From Oscillospiraceae bacterium (GTDB taxonomy: Bacteria; Bacillota; Clostridia; Oscillospirales; Ruminococcaceae), in contig JAHZAU010000006.1 of assembly GCA_019423755.1 (NCBI GenBank), positions 1 to 64,000 on the forward strand: a stretch of DNA of 64,000 nt, given 5' to 3'. The notes under the pieces are model-generated. The model was given only the letters and a program-made list of their open reading frames with translations, did not search any database and was not told the origin of the DNA. Both the position numbers and the translations under genes were made by a program. Shown here piece by piece: positions 10,204-21,505 of this stretch (the stretch's first letter is position 1; each line of letters opens with the position of its first letter).

Positions 10204-11325
10204 CTACTCCACCAGATGTTCCAGCCGCTGAGGGCCGTCCTGGTGGATAAAGGTGTCCACCGAGTAGGTCAGGAGCACCCGCTGGTAGTCTTCCAGTTCC
10301 AGCTGGGAGATCTCCTGCTCCCGCCACTGGGAAAGGTCCACAAAGCGGATCTCGGCGTAGTGGGTCATAAGGAAGGGGATCACCGGCAGGATGCTGCTGT
10401 CCCCGATGATGAGCAGGTTGTTGTCGGTCTTCATGTTGGAGCGGATGGTCAGGTCGCCGGTATTTCCGCCCAGCAGCACCTGTTCCACCTGGTCCAGCTC
10501 CTTAAGATGGGTGGGATACAGGGAGGAATAGGTAAAGGAATAGTCCTCGTTGTGGGTGACGGTGTAGTTAAGGCCCGACTTCTGGTAATGGTAGAGGGTG
10601 AGCACGTCGGGGGTCACCTGGGCGTAGGGGAAGGCCTCATAGGTGCGGCCGGTGTAGTTTGCCGTCACCTGTTGGAGGGAAAATTCCTCCTGGCTGCGGG
10701 TGCGGGTGATGCCCAACCGCTGAGCCAGCACGTCATAGACATAGTATGCCCCCAGGGAGGTCAGCCCCGGGTCGGTGCGGTAGTAGATATACTGATCCAT
10801 ATTGGAGAACAAAACCGGATAGACGTCCACCACGGTGGCCTTGCCCACGACCTGGCTGTAGGTCTGCTCGATAAACTGTTTTTGGTTAAAGAGCGGTGCA
10901 GCCGGGTCGATTTCGTTCTGCTTGATGGCGCACTTGGTGGGAAGAAGCAGAAAGCTCACCGGCAGCGGGCTGCGGTCCAGGAAGGTTTCCAGCGCCTGGC
11001 GGTTTAAGTCGGTCTGCTGCTGGTCCGGCCAGCCGATGTCCTCCACCAGGATATCCTTGCCCACATACACCTGGCCGAACTCCTGCTGTCCGCCCAGCTG
11101 CTTGATGCCGATGGCCAGCCCCCGTAGGCTGTCCCCCAGGACAAAATTGCGGGAGAAGAAGCTCTCCACCTCCTGGACGTAGTCCGAAAGGGAGTAGTAG
11201 CGGTTGTATTTGGGGAAGCTTTGCCCGCTGCGGGCGGCGTTGCCGAAGGTGCCGGCAATGGCCAGGGCCAAAAGCAGCAAGATGGACGCCGCCGCAACGC
11301 GGCTGGGCTGAAGCCAACGGCTCAT
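10204..11325 (-). CDS. DHHW-family (AlgX/SGNH-like) exported protein with degenerate motif
   Basis: A 373-residue protein with one N-terminal membrane helix (about 9-28) and an extracellular domain. The C-terminal GDSS near residue 325 and the segment before it resemble SGNH-type hydrolases that work with MBOAT acyltransferases in decorating cell-surface polymers. The family is named after an Asp-His-His-Trp motif in the sequence YYxTDHHWTSLGAYY. Here the same segment reads YYRTDPGLTSLGAYY (residues 181-195), so the His-His-Trp is replaced by Pro-Gly-Leu. The gene follows the MBOAT gene by 61 bases. The start at 11325 has AAAGGAGGG. Confidence 0.75.
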   Translation of the reverse strand: MSRWLQPSRVAAASILLLLALAIAGTFGNAARSGQSFPKYNRYYSLSDYVQEVESFFSRNFVLGDSLRGLAIGIKQLGGQQEFGQVYVGKDILVEDIGWPDQQQTDLNRQALETFLDRSPLPVSFLLLPTKCAIKQNEIDPAAPLFNQKQFIEQTYSQVVGKATVVDVYPVLFSNMDQYIYYRTDPGLTSLGAYYVYDVLAQRLGITRTRSQEEFSLQQVTANYTGRTYEAFPYAQVTPDVLTLYHYQKSGLNYTVTHNEDYSFTYSSLYPTHLKELDQVEQVLLGGNTGDLTIRSNMKTDNNLLIIGDSSILPVIPFLMTHYAEIRFVDLSQWREQEISQLELEDYQRVLLTYSVDTFIHQDGPQRLEHLVE

Positions 11326-11386
11326 GGCTGGCCCTCCTTTCTCAAATGGCAAACGGCAGGCCGCAGAGCGCTGCCGGGGATCTTTC

Positions 11387-12715
11387 TTACAAAATAAACG
11401 CTACCGTCACCACCGCCAGCAGGGCGCTGCAGCCCACCGCCATGCCGTGGCTGGCCGAGGGGAAGCGCTGTTCCAGCCACTCCCACCCCAGCGACACCAG
11501 GCTGGTGCAGCTGAAGAAGCACAGCAAAAGCAGCAGGTAGTTGGTGCGGATCAGGTAGATGACCCGTGCGGTAGCCATAGGCAGGTCGCACAGGCCGAAC
11601 ATGACCTTCAGATAGCCAAACCCCTGGGTCAAGGTAGGGGCGGCAAAGATAGCAAAGGACAGGATCACCACCGCGAAGGTGTAGATGCGGTCGAAGATAG
11701 GCGGGATGCGGGAAAGGTACTTTTCCAGCCAGTAACGCTCCAACAGCATGAAGCAGGCGATGTACACCCCCCACGCCAGGTAGTTGAGCCGGATACCGAA
11801 CCACAGCCCCATGAGCATAGCGGTGACCAGGGTGTTGAGGATGGTGGCGGCCACGCCGTTTTGGGCGCCGCCCAGGTAGAGGAAGACGTATTCCTCAAAG
11901 AAGCGGTTCACCGTGATATTAAAGCGGTGGAAAAAGTCGGTGACGGTGCGGGACTGGAAGGGATAATAGAAGTTTTCCGGCAGTTCCAGGGCAAAGATCT
12001 TGGCCAGGCCCCGGGCCATGTCGCAGAAGCCGGAGATGGAAAAATACAGTGAGAAGGTAAAGCTGATGACCAGCAGCCAAACCGAAAGGACGCTCGTCTC
12101 CTCCGCCGGCAGCTGCTGCACCTGGCTGCACAGGGAGAGGCTCCCTCCCGCCAGGATAACCTTTTTGCCCAGTCCCAGCACAAAGAGGCTCATCCCCCGG
12201 CCGATGCCGCTGAGGGAAAGCTCCTTGTGTTCCAGATAAGGCTGCAGGTAGCCGTAGGAGATCACCGGCCCGGCCCACAGCTTGCCGAAGAAGACGCAGA
12301 GCAGCAAAAACCGGGACAGGTCCCGCTCCAGCGGCGCGTCGCCCCGGTAGATGTCGATAAGATACCCCAGGGAGGTCATGGTGCAGACGGTGAGCCCCAG
12401 CGGCGACGCCAGATAGCCCAGCTGCGCCAGGGAGCCAAACAGGGCCAGCAATCCCAGGTTTTTCCCGACGCACAGCAGCATAAGCAGCTTGCGGCGGCGC
12501 AGGTCTCCCCCCGCCCGGACGATCCCCACCGCCAGGGCGTAGTCCACCAGCACACTGGTCACCAGCAGTACCATGGCCCACCAGTCGGCCAGCGCCCAAA
12601 ACGCCAGGGAGATGCCGGTCAGGGCTACGTTTTTGGCCCGATTGGGGCAGAGGTAATAGACCAGCATGCTCGCCGGCAGAAAGAGAAATAAAAAGGTCAG
12701 CGATTCCAGGACCAT
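11387..12715 (-). CDS. MBOAT-family O-acyltransferase-like protein lacking the canonical histidines
   Basis: A 442-residue polytopic membrane protein with the AlgI/DltB layout: about ten helices and the SGFCDMARG segment near residue 228. MBOAT enzymes transfer acyl groups across the membrane to surface polysaccharides. The two AlgI-type histidine motifs are altered: the usual DFWRRWHISLS reads DFFHRFNITVN (260-270), and GLWHG reads GLWFG (303-307, Phe306 instead of the invariant His). It is probably not a standard acyltransferase. It pairs with the downstream DHHW-family gene, itself missing its motif. Confidence 0.8.
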   Translation of the reverse strand: MVLESLTFLFLFLPASMLVYYLCPNRAKNVALTGISLAFWALADWWAMVLLVTSVLVDYALAVGIVRAGGDLRRRKLLMLLCVGKNLGLLALFGSLAQLGYLASPLGLTVCTMTSLGYLIDIYRGDAPLERDLSRFLLLCVFFGKLWAGPVISYGYLQPYLEHKELSLSGIGRGMSLFVLGLGKKVILAGGSLSLCSQVQQLPAEETSVLSVWLLVISFTFSLYFSISGFCDMARGLAKIFALELPENFYYPFQSRTVTDFFHRFNITVNRFFEEYVFLYLGGAQNGVAATILNTLVTAMLMGLWFGIRLNYLAWGVYIACFMLLERYWLEKYLSRIPPIFDRIYTFAVVILSFAIFAAPTLTQGFGYLKVMFGLCDLPMATARVIYLIRTNYLLLLLCFFSCTSLVSLGWEWLEQRFPSASHGMAVGCSALLAVVTVAFIL

Positions 12716-12746
12716 TTGTGGCCTCCTTTGGGGGTGATGGCCGCCC

Positions 12747-13334
12747 CTACTCCTGCTGCAGCAGCTGTTCCAGCTGGGACAGGGTGAGGGTGGCGTTGAG
12801 CAGGGTCAGCAGGGCGTTGGTGGTCAGATGCTCCGGCAGGTCCAGCGCCTGCAGCAGTCTGGCCCGCCGGGCGGAGCTGTCCGGGCAGCCGGTAAGCCCC
12901 AGCCGCAGGAAATCCGCCTTGGTGATGGGGTCGCCCGCCGGTTTGGGGCTTTCTTCGCCGCAGAGCAGGCCCGCCTGCTCAAAGGCCCGGCGGACCACCT
13001 CAGCCGGCACCCCCTCTACCCCCAGCTTGCCCTCCTTGGAGGGGCGGGTCTTGCGCCTTTCCTTGCCGTACAGGTCGGGGATGTAGGCGTCGACGATGTT
13101 TTCCTTGCCGCAGATGCTGCGCAGAAAGGCCCGGATCTGGAACCCGGCAGCGTCGGAATCGGTGAGCACCACCAGGCCGGTCTTTTTGGCCAGCGCCCGC
13201 AGCAGCTCCTGCTTTTCCTTGTTTTTATAGATGGCAAAGCCGCCGGTGGGGATGATAAGCCCATCCACCACGCCGGCCAGCTTGATTTGGTCGTATTTTC
13301 CCTCCACCACGATGGTGCGGTCGATATGGATCAA
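12747..13334 (-). CDS. Toprim-domain protein, ribonuclease M5-like
   Basis: A 195-residue protein. The N-terminal Toprim domain has VVEGKYD (Glu of the motif) near residue 10 and TDSDAAG near 58, as in ribonuclease M5, which matures 5S rRNA. The C-terminal part corresponds to the DUF4093-type extension of Clostridia homologues. The start is a TTG at 13334, supported by GGGAGGAG seven bases before it; no ATG fits. It is located 15 bases after holA in the comEC operon. Confidence 0.8.
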   Translation of the reverse strand: MIHIDRTIVVEGKYDQIKLAGVVDGLIIPTGGFAIYKNKEKQELLRALAKKTGLVVLTDSDAAGFQIRAFLRSICGKENIVDAYIPDLYGKERRKTRPSKEGKLGVEGVPAEVVRRAFEQAGLLCGEESPKPAGDPITKADFLRLGLTGCPDSSARRARLLQALDLPEHLTTNALLTLLNATLTLSQLEQLLQQE

Positions 13335-13349
13335 TGCCGCTCCTCCCTT

Positions 13350-14423
13350 CTAACCCTGGCTGTTGGCGATAAGATACAGCTCGGTGACCGTCTGTTCCAG
13401 GATGACCCGGTCGTCGGCCCGGCTGCTTTTCAGCTGCAGGTCGGCCTGGGCCAGCCGCTGGATGGAGCAGCGCAGCACCTGGGTGGAATAGCGGCTGCAG
13501 TCCCGCAGGCTGTTGCGGATGACGAACTCCCGCCGCTGGTAGGAGAAATTCTGCTTGATCTCCCCTTCGCCCTTGCCGGCGTTTTTGGCCGCCTTCGCAA
13601 TGTACAGGTCCAGGTACGCCCCAGAAAGGGCCGCCAGGATGGCCGTCGGCTCCAGCCGCAGGTACAAAAGGTCCTGCACCAGCTCCATGGCCGCCTCAAA
13701 GCGGTCCCCCAGGATGGCCTTAGCCAGGTTGTATACCGAAGCCTCCACCGTCCGGCAGGTGACCTGGTCGATGTCCTGCCGGGTGATCTCCAAGGGCCCT
13801 TCTGCCCCTTCCGGCGCCTGGGAGCGCACCCAGGCGGTGAGCTTCTCCATCTCGTTGGAGAGGGTCAGCAGGTCGGACTGGCAGCGCTGGGTCAGATAAT
13901 CGCAAAGCTCCCGGGAAAGGGTACAGCCCTGGCTTTCGGCCCGCGCCCGCAGAAAGCGCGCCACGTCGGACGCCGAGCGGTGCCCCAGTTCCAGCACCGC
14001 CCCGGCCTTGTCGCACAGCTCGATGAGCTTTTTGGCCTTGCTGCTCTTTTTGGGGTTAAAGTCCTCCTTGTCCACCAAAAGCACCAGCACGGTGGATTCC
14101 ACCGGGTCGGCCAGCAGGGCGTCCACCTTGGAGCGGTCGGAGGCGGACAGGCCCTCGTAGTCGAAGGCGTCCACCACCACGCACCGCTGCTCCGCCAAAA
14201 AGGGCATGGACTCGCAGGCTTCTACCAGGCGGTCGGTGTCCAGGGCGTTGCCGTCAAAGCAGTGCAGGTTAAACTCCGAAAAGCTGTCCCCCACCGCCAG
14301 CCGGATGAGCTTCCCCCGGTAAAGCTGCCGCAGGTAGCTTTCCGGCCCGTACAACAGGTACACCCGGTACAGGTACCCGGACTTGATGCTCTGGTTGAGC
14401 TGGCTTTCGTCCTTCATCTTCAT
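13350..14423 (-). CDS. holA: DNA polymerase III subunit delta
   Basis: The clamp-loader subunit that opens the sliding clamp. It has 357 residues, about the usual length. The N-terminus (VYLLYGPESYLRQLY) and the later IDQVTCRTVEASVYNLAKAI segment are typical of HolA in Firmicutes. Its start overlaps the end of comEC by four bases (ATGA). comEC-holA adjacency is common in this phylum and supports the call. Confidence 0.92.
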   Translation of the reverse strand: MKMKDESQLNQSIKSGYLYRVYLLYGPESYLRQLYRGKLIRLAVGDSFSEFNLHCFDGNALDTDRLVEACESMPFLAEQRCVVVDAFDYEGLSASDRSKVDALLADPVESTVLVLLVDKEDFNPKKSSKAKKLIELCDKAGAVLELGHRSASDVARFLRARAESQGCTLSRELCDYLTQRCQSDLLTLSNEMEKLTAWVRSQAPEGAEGPLEITRQDIDQVTCRTVEASVYNLAKAILGDRFEAAMELVQDLLYLRLEPTAILAALSGAYLDLYIAKAAKNAGKGEGEIKQNFSYQRREFVIRNSLRDCSRYSTQVLRCSIQRLAQADLQLKSSRADDRVILEQTVTELYLIANSQG

Positions 14424-16534
14424 GGCGTGGTCTCCTCCTCTCCCGTGCCTGCCGCCGGGGTGCTTTGGATCCAGGCAGACGGGCTTTGGTCGGGAAGGCG
14501 GATCCGCACCGCGCCGTCGAAAAGGGCTTCCTCCCCAAAGAGGAAGGCCTGCCGCCCGGCGCTATCTTTTATGATTATATCATATTTCGCTCCGGTTTTT
14601 AAGAGTTTTTTCCCGCTGGCAGCGTCCTCCAGCAAAAAGGCCCGCTCCCCGTCCAGCACCGCGGTGGTCAGGCTCCATTCGCCCCAAAGGGGCAGCACCC
14701 GGGCTTCCTCTCCCAAAATCTCCGTGCTGGGACAAGCCTGCCGCACAAAGGGCAGGTACGGCCCCTTCCCCGGCACCAGGCACTGCCGGGCGGGAAACTC
14801 CCGCAGCAGCTGGTCCAGATATTCGCTTTCCTCCCAGCCGCCTTCCGTCGCCAGGCAGAGGGTCAACTGGGTAACTCCGACGCTTTTGAGACGGCGGCGC
14901 ACCGTTTGGAGCTGATATTGGTCCGAAAGGTTGCCGAAAAAGGCGCCCTGACCGTCCTGGGTCAGGATCACCGCCTCCTCGGTGTGGGAGACCTTCAGCA
15001 CCCCGCGGGTGAGGTAGCTTTCGGCCCCCAGCGCCGCACTGCACACAAGAAGCCACCCCAGGCAGAGCGCCCCTGCCCTGCGCTTTCCTAGGCAGCGGGT
15101 CAGCAGGGCCAGCAGCACCAGCAACGCGACGCAGCAGCCAAACAATACCCAGGAATCGCTGTACCAGGCGCTCCCCGGCAGCATGGACACCCAGCGGGCC
15201 GCCAGCAAGATCCACCGGGCGGCCAGTTCCGCGCCCCAGACAAAGGGCCCCGCCAGCCCGGCCAAGGCGGGCACGCTGCCCAGCGCCAAACTCAGCCCGC
15301 CGCAGACAAACAACGCCGGCAGCGCCCACAGGGCCAGCATGGTGGAAAGGAAACTGTACGGGGAAAGATACCCCATGCGGCAGAGCAGCACCGGGGCCAC
15401 CCCCGCCGTGGCGCAAAGGGAGATGCAGAAGCTGTCCCGCAGCTGGCGCTGCCACCAACTTTCCTCCCAGCGGGCAAGCCAGGCCGGAAGCAGCCGGTCC
15501 CAAAGGCGCAGCACCGTGGGCGCGAAGAACAAGATCCCGCCGGTAGCCGCCATAGAAAGCTGAAACCCGGCGTCCAGGATGCGGTAGGGCTGCCCGGCCA
15601 GCAGAACAATACCCGCCAGACTCCAGGCGCAAAGGCCGTCGTACTCCATATCCAGAAGCTGCGCCCCGCTGCGGCAGCCGGACATAATGCCCGCCCGCAG
15701 GATGGAAGCGCTGGAACCGGTGAGCAGCACATATCCGCCCAGCACCGGCAGCGAAGCCGCCGCCGCACTTTTGGGGCCAAGGCGAAGCCCCCGTCGCAGC
15801 AAAAGCCCCACCCCGGCAAAAAGCAGCGAAACGTGCAGGCCGGATACCGCCAAAAGGTGGGCCGCACCGGCGTTCTGCAGCACCTCCTGCAGCTCCCAGT
15901 CCAGCTCCTGGCGGTCGTTGAGCAGCACCGAGCGCACCATCCCCCGGGCTACCGGGGTGTAAAGGCTCTGGGCCGTATCCAGCAGGGTCTTTTTGAGGCG
16001 AAGCGCCCCGCCCCACAGACCTTTGGCGGGAGAAACCTGCTCAAAGCCCTCCCGGGCCAAACCCCGGACGAAGTTCCCCCGGCCAAACTCGGAGGCGTGC
16101 TCCGCCGGGGTGAGGGTCACGGTGCCAGACACCTGCTGGCCCATCTCCGCCTGGGGCTCCACATAGGAATAGACGGTCAGCCGCACCGGGAAGCGCTGTC
16201 CCGCCGGGCCGGTCACCGTACCGGTGATGCGGTAGCGGCTGCCGTAGTCCATGGGGTCGCAGTCCTCCACCCGGCCTTCCAGCAGGACTTCCTGCTCGGC
16301 CAGCGCCCAAAGGGGCTGCACCAGGGTCTGGGCCTGATACCACACCGCCGCCAGGCCCACAGCAAGGCCCGCCAGCAGCAGGACGCCCCTTCTCCACCGG
16401 ACCTGCCGGGAAAGCAGCGCCGCGCCAAAAAGCCCAGCCAGCATCCCCAGAAGGAGCCAGTCCCCAGAAAACAGCACCCCGGCGGCGGTCCCCAGCGCCA
16501 GACCGCCTGCCAGCCAAAGCAGCATCCGTTCCAT
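14420..16534 (-). CDS. comEC: ComEC/Rec2-family DNA uptake channel with degenerate lactamase-like domain
   Basis: A 704-residue membrane protein. An N-terminal segment with two helices and an OB-like region precedes the competence domain, with NAGAAHLLAVSGLHVSLL near residue 230 and about ten helices. ComEC forms the channel that takes single-stranded DNA into the cell. In full-length ComEC the C-terminal metallo-beta-lactamase domain carries HxHxDH. In the equivalent part here I see LCLATEGGWEESEYLDQLL instead, without the metal ligands. The domain is thus probably inactive as a nuclease. No other com genes lie in this window. Confidence 0.88.
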   Translation of the reverse strand: MERMLLWLAGGLALGTAAGVLFSGDWLLLGMLAGLFGAALLSRQVRWRRGVLLLAGLAVGLAAVWYQAQTLVQPLWALAEQEVLLEGRVEDCDPMDYGSRYRITGTVTGPAGQRFPVRLTVYSYVEPQAEMGQQVSGTVTLTPAEHASEFGRGNFVRGLAREGFEQVSPAKGLWGGALRLKKTLLDTAQSLYTPVARGMVRSVLLNDRQELDWELQEVLQNAGAAHLLAVSGLHVSLLFAGVGLLLRRGLRLGPKSAAAASLPVLGGYVLLTGSSASILRAGIMSGCRSGAQLLDMEYDGLCAWSLAGIVLLAGQPYRILDAGFQLSMAATGGILFFAPTVLRLWDRLLPAWLARWEESWWQRQLRDSFCISLCATAGVAPVLLCRMGYLSPYSFLSTMLALWALPALFVCGGLSLALGSVPALAGLAGPFVWGAELAARWILLAARWVSMLPGSAWYSDSWVLFGCCVALLVLLALLTRCLGKRRAGALCLGWLLVCSAALGAESYLTRGVLKVSHTEEAVILTQDGQGAFFGNLSDQYQLQTVRRRLKSVGVTQLTLCLATEGGWEESEYLDQLLREFPARQCLVPGKGPYLPFVRQACPSTEILGEEARVLPLWGEWSLTTAVLDGERAFLLEDAASGKKLLKTGAKYDIIIKDSAGRQAFLFGEEALFDGAVRIRLPDQSPSAWIQSTPAAGTGEEETTP

Positions 16535-16566
16535 CCCAGCCCCTCCTTTTCTCTGGTGTTTTTTCC

Positions 16567-16595
16567 ATTATATCGGGTTTTTCGCCGGCTTTCAA
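16567..16595 (-). promoter_or_regulatory. Promoter of the comEC-holA operon
   Basis: On the minus strand -35 TTGAAA (16595-16590) and -10 TATAAT (16572-16567) are spaced by 17 bases, about 33 bases upstream of the comEC start. Confidence 0.8.
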
Positions 16596-16733
16596 CCGCC
16601 GCCCTGGTGCGGGAAAGGGAGCCTCCTTTTTCACCGGTTGGAATATCCTTCCTGCTTCTCGTCCATACTCCCGGCAGACCCCAGCGGCGCCCCGGCCCGC
16701 GGCGGGCAATCTGGACAAAAAGGCGGTTTTCCT

Positions 16734-17603
16734 ATGAAACGATCTTCCTTCCTTCGGAACGCTTCTCCCCGGCAGCGGCTGCACGGCGCGGTGCTGCTCG
16801 GTTTTTGCTTGACAGTACTCATGACCCTGGCCCTTCCCTCGGCGGCCCGGACGGCAGACTTCTTTGCCGTCAGCGCCACCCTGCCCGACCAGGTGCTGCG
16901 GCTGCACATCCTGGCCAACTCCGACTCCGACGGCGACCAGGTGCTGAAGCTCTGCGTGCGGGATGCGGTGTTAGAGCAGTGCGGGGAGCTTTTCTCCCCG
17001 GCGCAAAATCGGCAGGAGGCCGAGACCCAGGCCCGCGCCGCCCTGGACCAGCTGCGCCAGACCGCCCAGGCGGAGGTCCGCCGCCAGGGGTACGACTACC
17101 CGGTCACCGCCTCCCTGGTCAAGATGTACTTCCCCACCCGGCAGTACGAGACCTTCACCCTGCCCGCCGGGCGGTATGAGGCGGTAAGGCTGGTCATCGG
17201 CAGCGGCCAGGGGCACAACTGGTGGTGTATGCTCTTCCCCCAGCTTTGTCTGCCCGCCGCCCAGGAGCAGCCGCCTTCCGACAGGGATTTTACCCCCCAG
17301 CAGTGGGAGCTTCTCTCCCGGGACCCCCGCTACGAGCCGCGGTTTGCCCTGGTGGAATGGTACCAGGCCGCCCGGGAGCGCCTTTGGGGCGGGGATCGGG
17401 TGCTGGCGGTGTCGCTTCCCGACGAAAAAACGCCGCAGAACGCCGTTTCTTCCCTTGACAAAGAGGAAAGGGATGGATATAATCAAGAGGTACGCGGCGA
17501 TGAAAAGACCAATCCTGCCCCATCCCCGTCCCCAGAGAAGGAGGCCCCGGCTGAAAGCCTCCGGCGGAACCAGCAGGAAAGCCATCTTGGAGCCTCACAG
17601 TGA
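16734..17603 (+). CDS. spoIIR: Stage II sporulation protein R
   Basis: Forespore-made signalling protein that triggers SpoIIGA to process pro-sigma-E in the mother cell. It has an N-terminal export helix (about residues 18-36). It shows the diagnostic LRLHILANSDSxxDQ, VRDAVL and GHNWWCMLFPQLC motifs. The frame runs to 289 residues, longer than typical SpoIIR of about 220-250. The last 50 residues (charged, PAPSPSP-type) are encoded by DNA that also holds the alaS promoter and T-box stem I. The start at 16734 has only a modest AAGGCGG site. Confidence 0.88.
   Translation: MKRSSFLRNASPRQRLHGAVLLGFCLTVLMTLALPSAARTADFFAVSATLPDQVLRLHILANSDSDGDQVLKLCVRDAVLEQCGELFSPAQNRQEAETQARAALDQLRQTAQAEVRRQGYDYPVTASLVKMYFPTRQYETFTLPAGRYEAVRLVIGSGQGHNWWCMLFPQLCLPAAQEQPPSDRDFTPQQWELLSRDPRYEPRFALVEWYQAARERLWGGDRVLAVSLPDEKTPQNAVSSLDKEERDGYNQEVRGDEKTNPAPSPSPEKEAPAESLRRNQQESHLGASQ
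17455..17483 (+). promoter_or_regulatory. alaS promoter inside the spoIIR reading frame
   Basis: A perfect -35 TTGACA (17455-17460) and a perfect -10 TATAAT (17478-17483) with 17-base spacing. They are immediately upstream of the alaS T-box leader and lie within the 3' part of spoIIR. A start site near 17487-17490 would begin the leader RNA at its stem I. Confidence 0.85.
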
Positions 17604-17756
17604 GGAACTGTGCGCAAAACCGGCGTTATCGGTGTTCGAGCGGCGGCGTTTCCACCAAGGAAGGCCGCAAATTGGGTGGTACCACGGAGGTCCCCCTGCC
17701 AAACGGATTGTGCAGGGCCTTTCGTCCCAAGTGTTTGGGGCGAAGGGTCCTTTTTT
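17487..17756 (+). promoter_or_regulatory. T-box leader of alaS (tRNA-Ala sensing)
   Basis: A T-box riboswitch that binds uncharged tRNA-Ala and then lets transcription continue. The conserved T-box sequence GGGTGGTACCACGG is at 17674-17687; its UGGU matches a tRNA with discriminator base A73, as tRNA-Ala has. The candidate specifier is the Ala codon GCC at 17581-17583, set in GGAAAGCCATC on the 3' side of stem I. The terminator stem is 17718-17728 with 17737-17747, followed by six T at 17751-17756. It overlaps the spoIIR coding end (to 17603). Confidence 0.9.
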
Positions 17757-17813
17757 GTTGCCCGGTTTCCCCGCATATCCAAATCCCAACACAGAAAAGG
17801 AGATGAGCCTGCC

Positions 17814-20453
<2,640 letters not shown>

Positions 20454-20519
20454 GAGTACAATAAGCTTGTACCCCTGCCGAATGGGACAACCTGTTTGCA
20501 AAGAAAGGAGCTGTCTGGT

Positions 20520-20855
20520 ATGGACTGCCTGTTTTGTAAGATCATCGCCGGGGAGATCCCCTCGAAAAAGCTCTACGAGGACGACAAGATCCTGGCCTTC
20601 TACGACATTTCCCCCATTGCGCCGGTGCATTTCCTGGTGATCCCCAAGGAGCACATTGCCAGCGTGGACGCCGTTACCCCGGAAAACAGCGACATCGTCG
20701 GCTACATCTTCTCCAAGATCGGCCAGCTGGCCAAGGAAGCCGGCATTGAAAACGGCTACCGCGTCATCAGCAACTGCGGCGCCGACGCTGGTCAGACCGT
20801 CCCCCACATCCATTTCCACGTGCTGGGCGGCAAAGAGATGAACTGGGAGTGCTAA
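20520..20855 (+). CDS. HIT-family nucleotide hydrolase
   Basis: A 111-residue protein of the HINT branch of the histidine triad family. It starts with CLFCKIIAGEIPS, and ends with the active-site triad HIHFHVLGG. Such proteins hydrolyse adenosine phosphoramidates or acyl-adenylates. Placement behind alaS fits a role in clearing aminoacyl-adenylates, which is inference. AAAGGAG lies upstream of the ATG. Confidence 0.93.
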   Translation: MDCLFCKIIAGEIPSKKLYEDDKILAFYDISPIAPVHFLVIPKEHIASVDAVTPENSDIVGYIFSKIGQLAKEAGIENGYRVISNCGADAGQTVPHIHFHVLGGKEMNWEC

Positions 20856-20954
20856 GCGCCAAGCGGCACCCATAACCTGTCCGGACCCTCCCCGAAGCCT
20901 GCCGGGCTTTGGGGAGATGTTCTGCGGGCAACCTATGAAAGAAGGTATGTATCC

Positions 20955-21494
20955 ATGGAACAGTACTATCCCCTGCAGGTAGCCGGTCTGACCCGTCAGC
21001 TGCCTGTCTGCCCCATTGCGGAGCACACCTATATTGCGGGCTTCGTTATGTTCTCCGACGTGGAGCTGACTGTGGCCTGCGCCACCGAGCTGCTCAAGAA
21101 GATCCCGGAGCACGACGTGCTCATCACCGCCGAGTCCAAGGGTATTCCCCTGGCCTACGAGATCTCCCGCCAGAACGGAAAAAAATACATCCTGGCCCGC
21201 AAGAGCAAAAAGCTCTATATGCGCGACCCGGTGGGCGTCAAGGTGAAATCCATCACCACCGCCAACGAGCAGATGCTCTACCTGGACAGCAACGACCTGG
21301 AGTACCTGCGGGGCAAGCGGGTGCTCATCGTCGATGACGTCATCAGCACCGGGGAGTCGCTGCACGCCCTGGAGCAGCTGGTGGAGACCGCCGGCGGCCA
21401 GATTGTGGCCAAAGCGGCTGTGCTGGCCGAAGGCGACGCCGCCGACCGCACCGACATCATCTTCCTGGAGAAGCTGCCCATCCTCCACGACTAA
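20955..21494 (+). CDS. Phosphoribosyltransferase of the adenine/xanthine type
   Basis: A 179-residue type I phosphoribosyltransferase. The PRPP-binding motif VLIVDDVISTGES is near residue 118, and the segment ITAESKGIPLAYEISRQNG in the N-terminal half resembles adenine phosphoribosyltransferase and Xpt-like proteins. It probably salvages a purine base, but the base cannot be told. It is the last gene of the alaS unit, followed by a bidirectional terminator. A G/C hairpin at 20887-20915 lies in the gap before it. Confidence 0.85.
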   Translation: MEQYYPLQVAGLTRQLPVCPIAEHTYIAGFVMFSDVELTVACATELLKKIPEHDVLITAESKGIPLAYEISRQNGKKYILARKSKKLYMRDPVGVKVKSITTANEQMLYLDSNDLEYLRGKRVLIVDDVISTGESLHALEQLVETAGGQIVAKAAVLAEGDAADRTDIIFLEKLPILHD

Positions 21495-21505
21495 GTTTTC
21501 AAAAC

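Noticed and set aside
12828..14915. A 695-codon plus-strand frame opposite holA and the toprim gene
   Set aside because: Shadow of conserved genes on the minus strand; no motif or start signal.
20887..20915. Hairpin before the phosphoribosyltransferase as a terminator or purine riboswitch
   Set aside because: No T-run follows, and the conserved purine-riboswitch core is absent; it is probably just an intercistronic stem.
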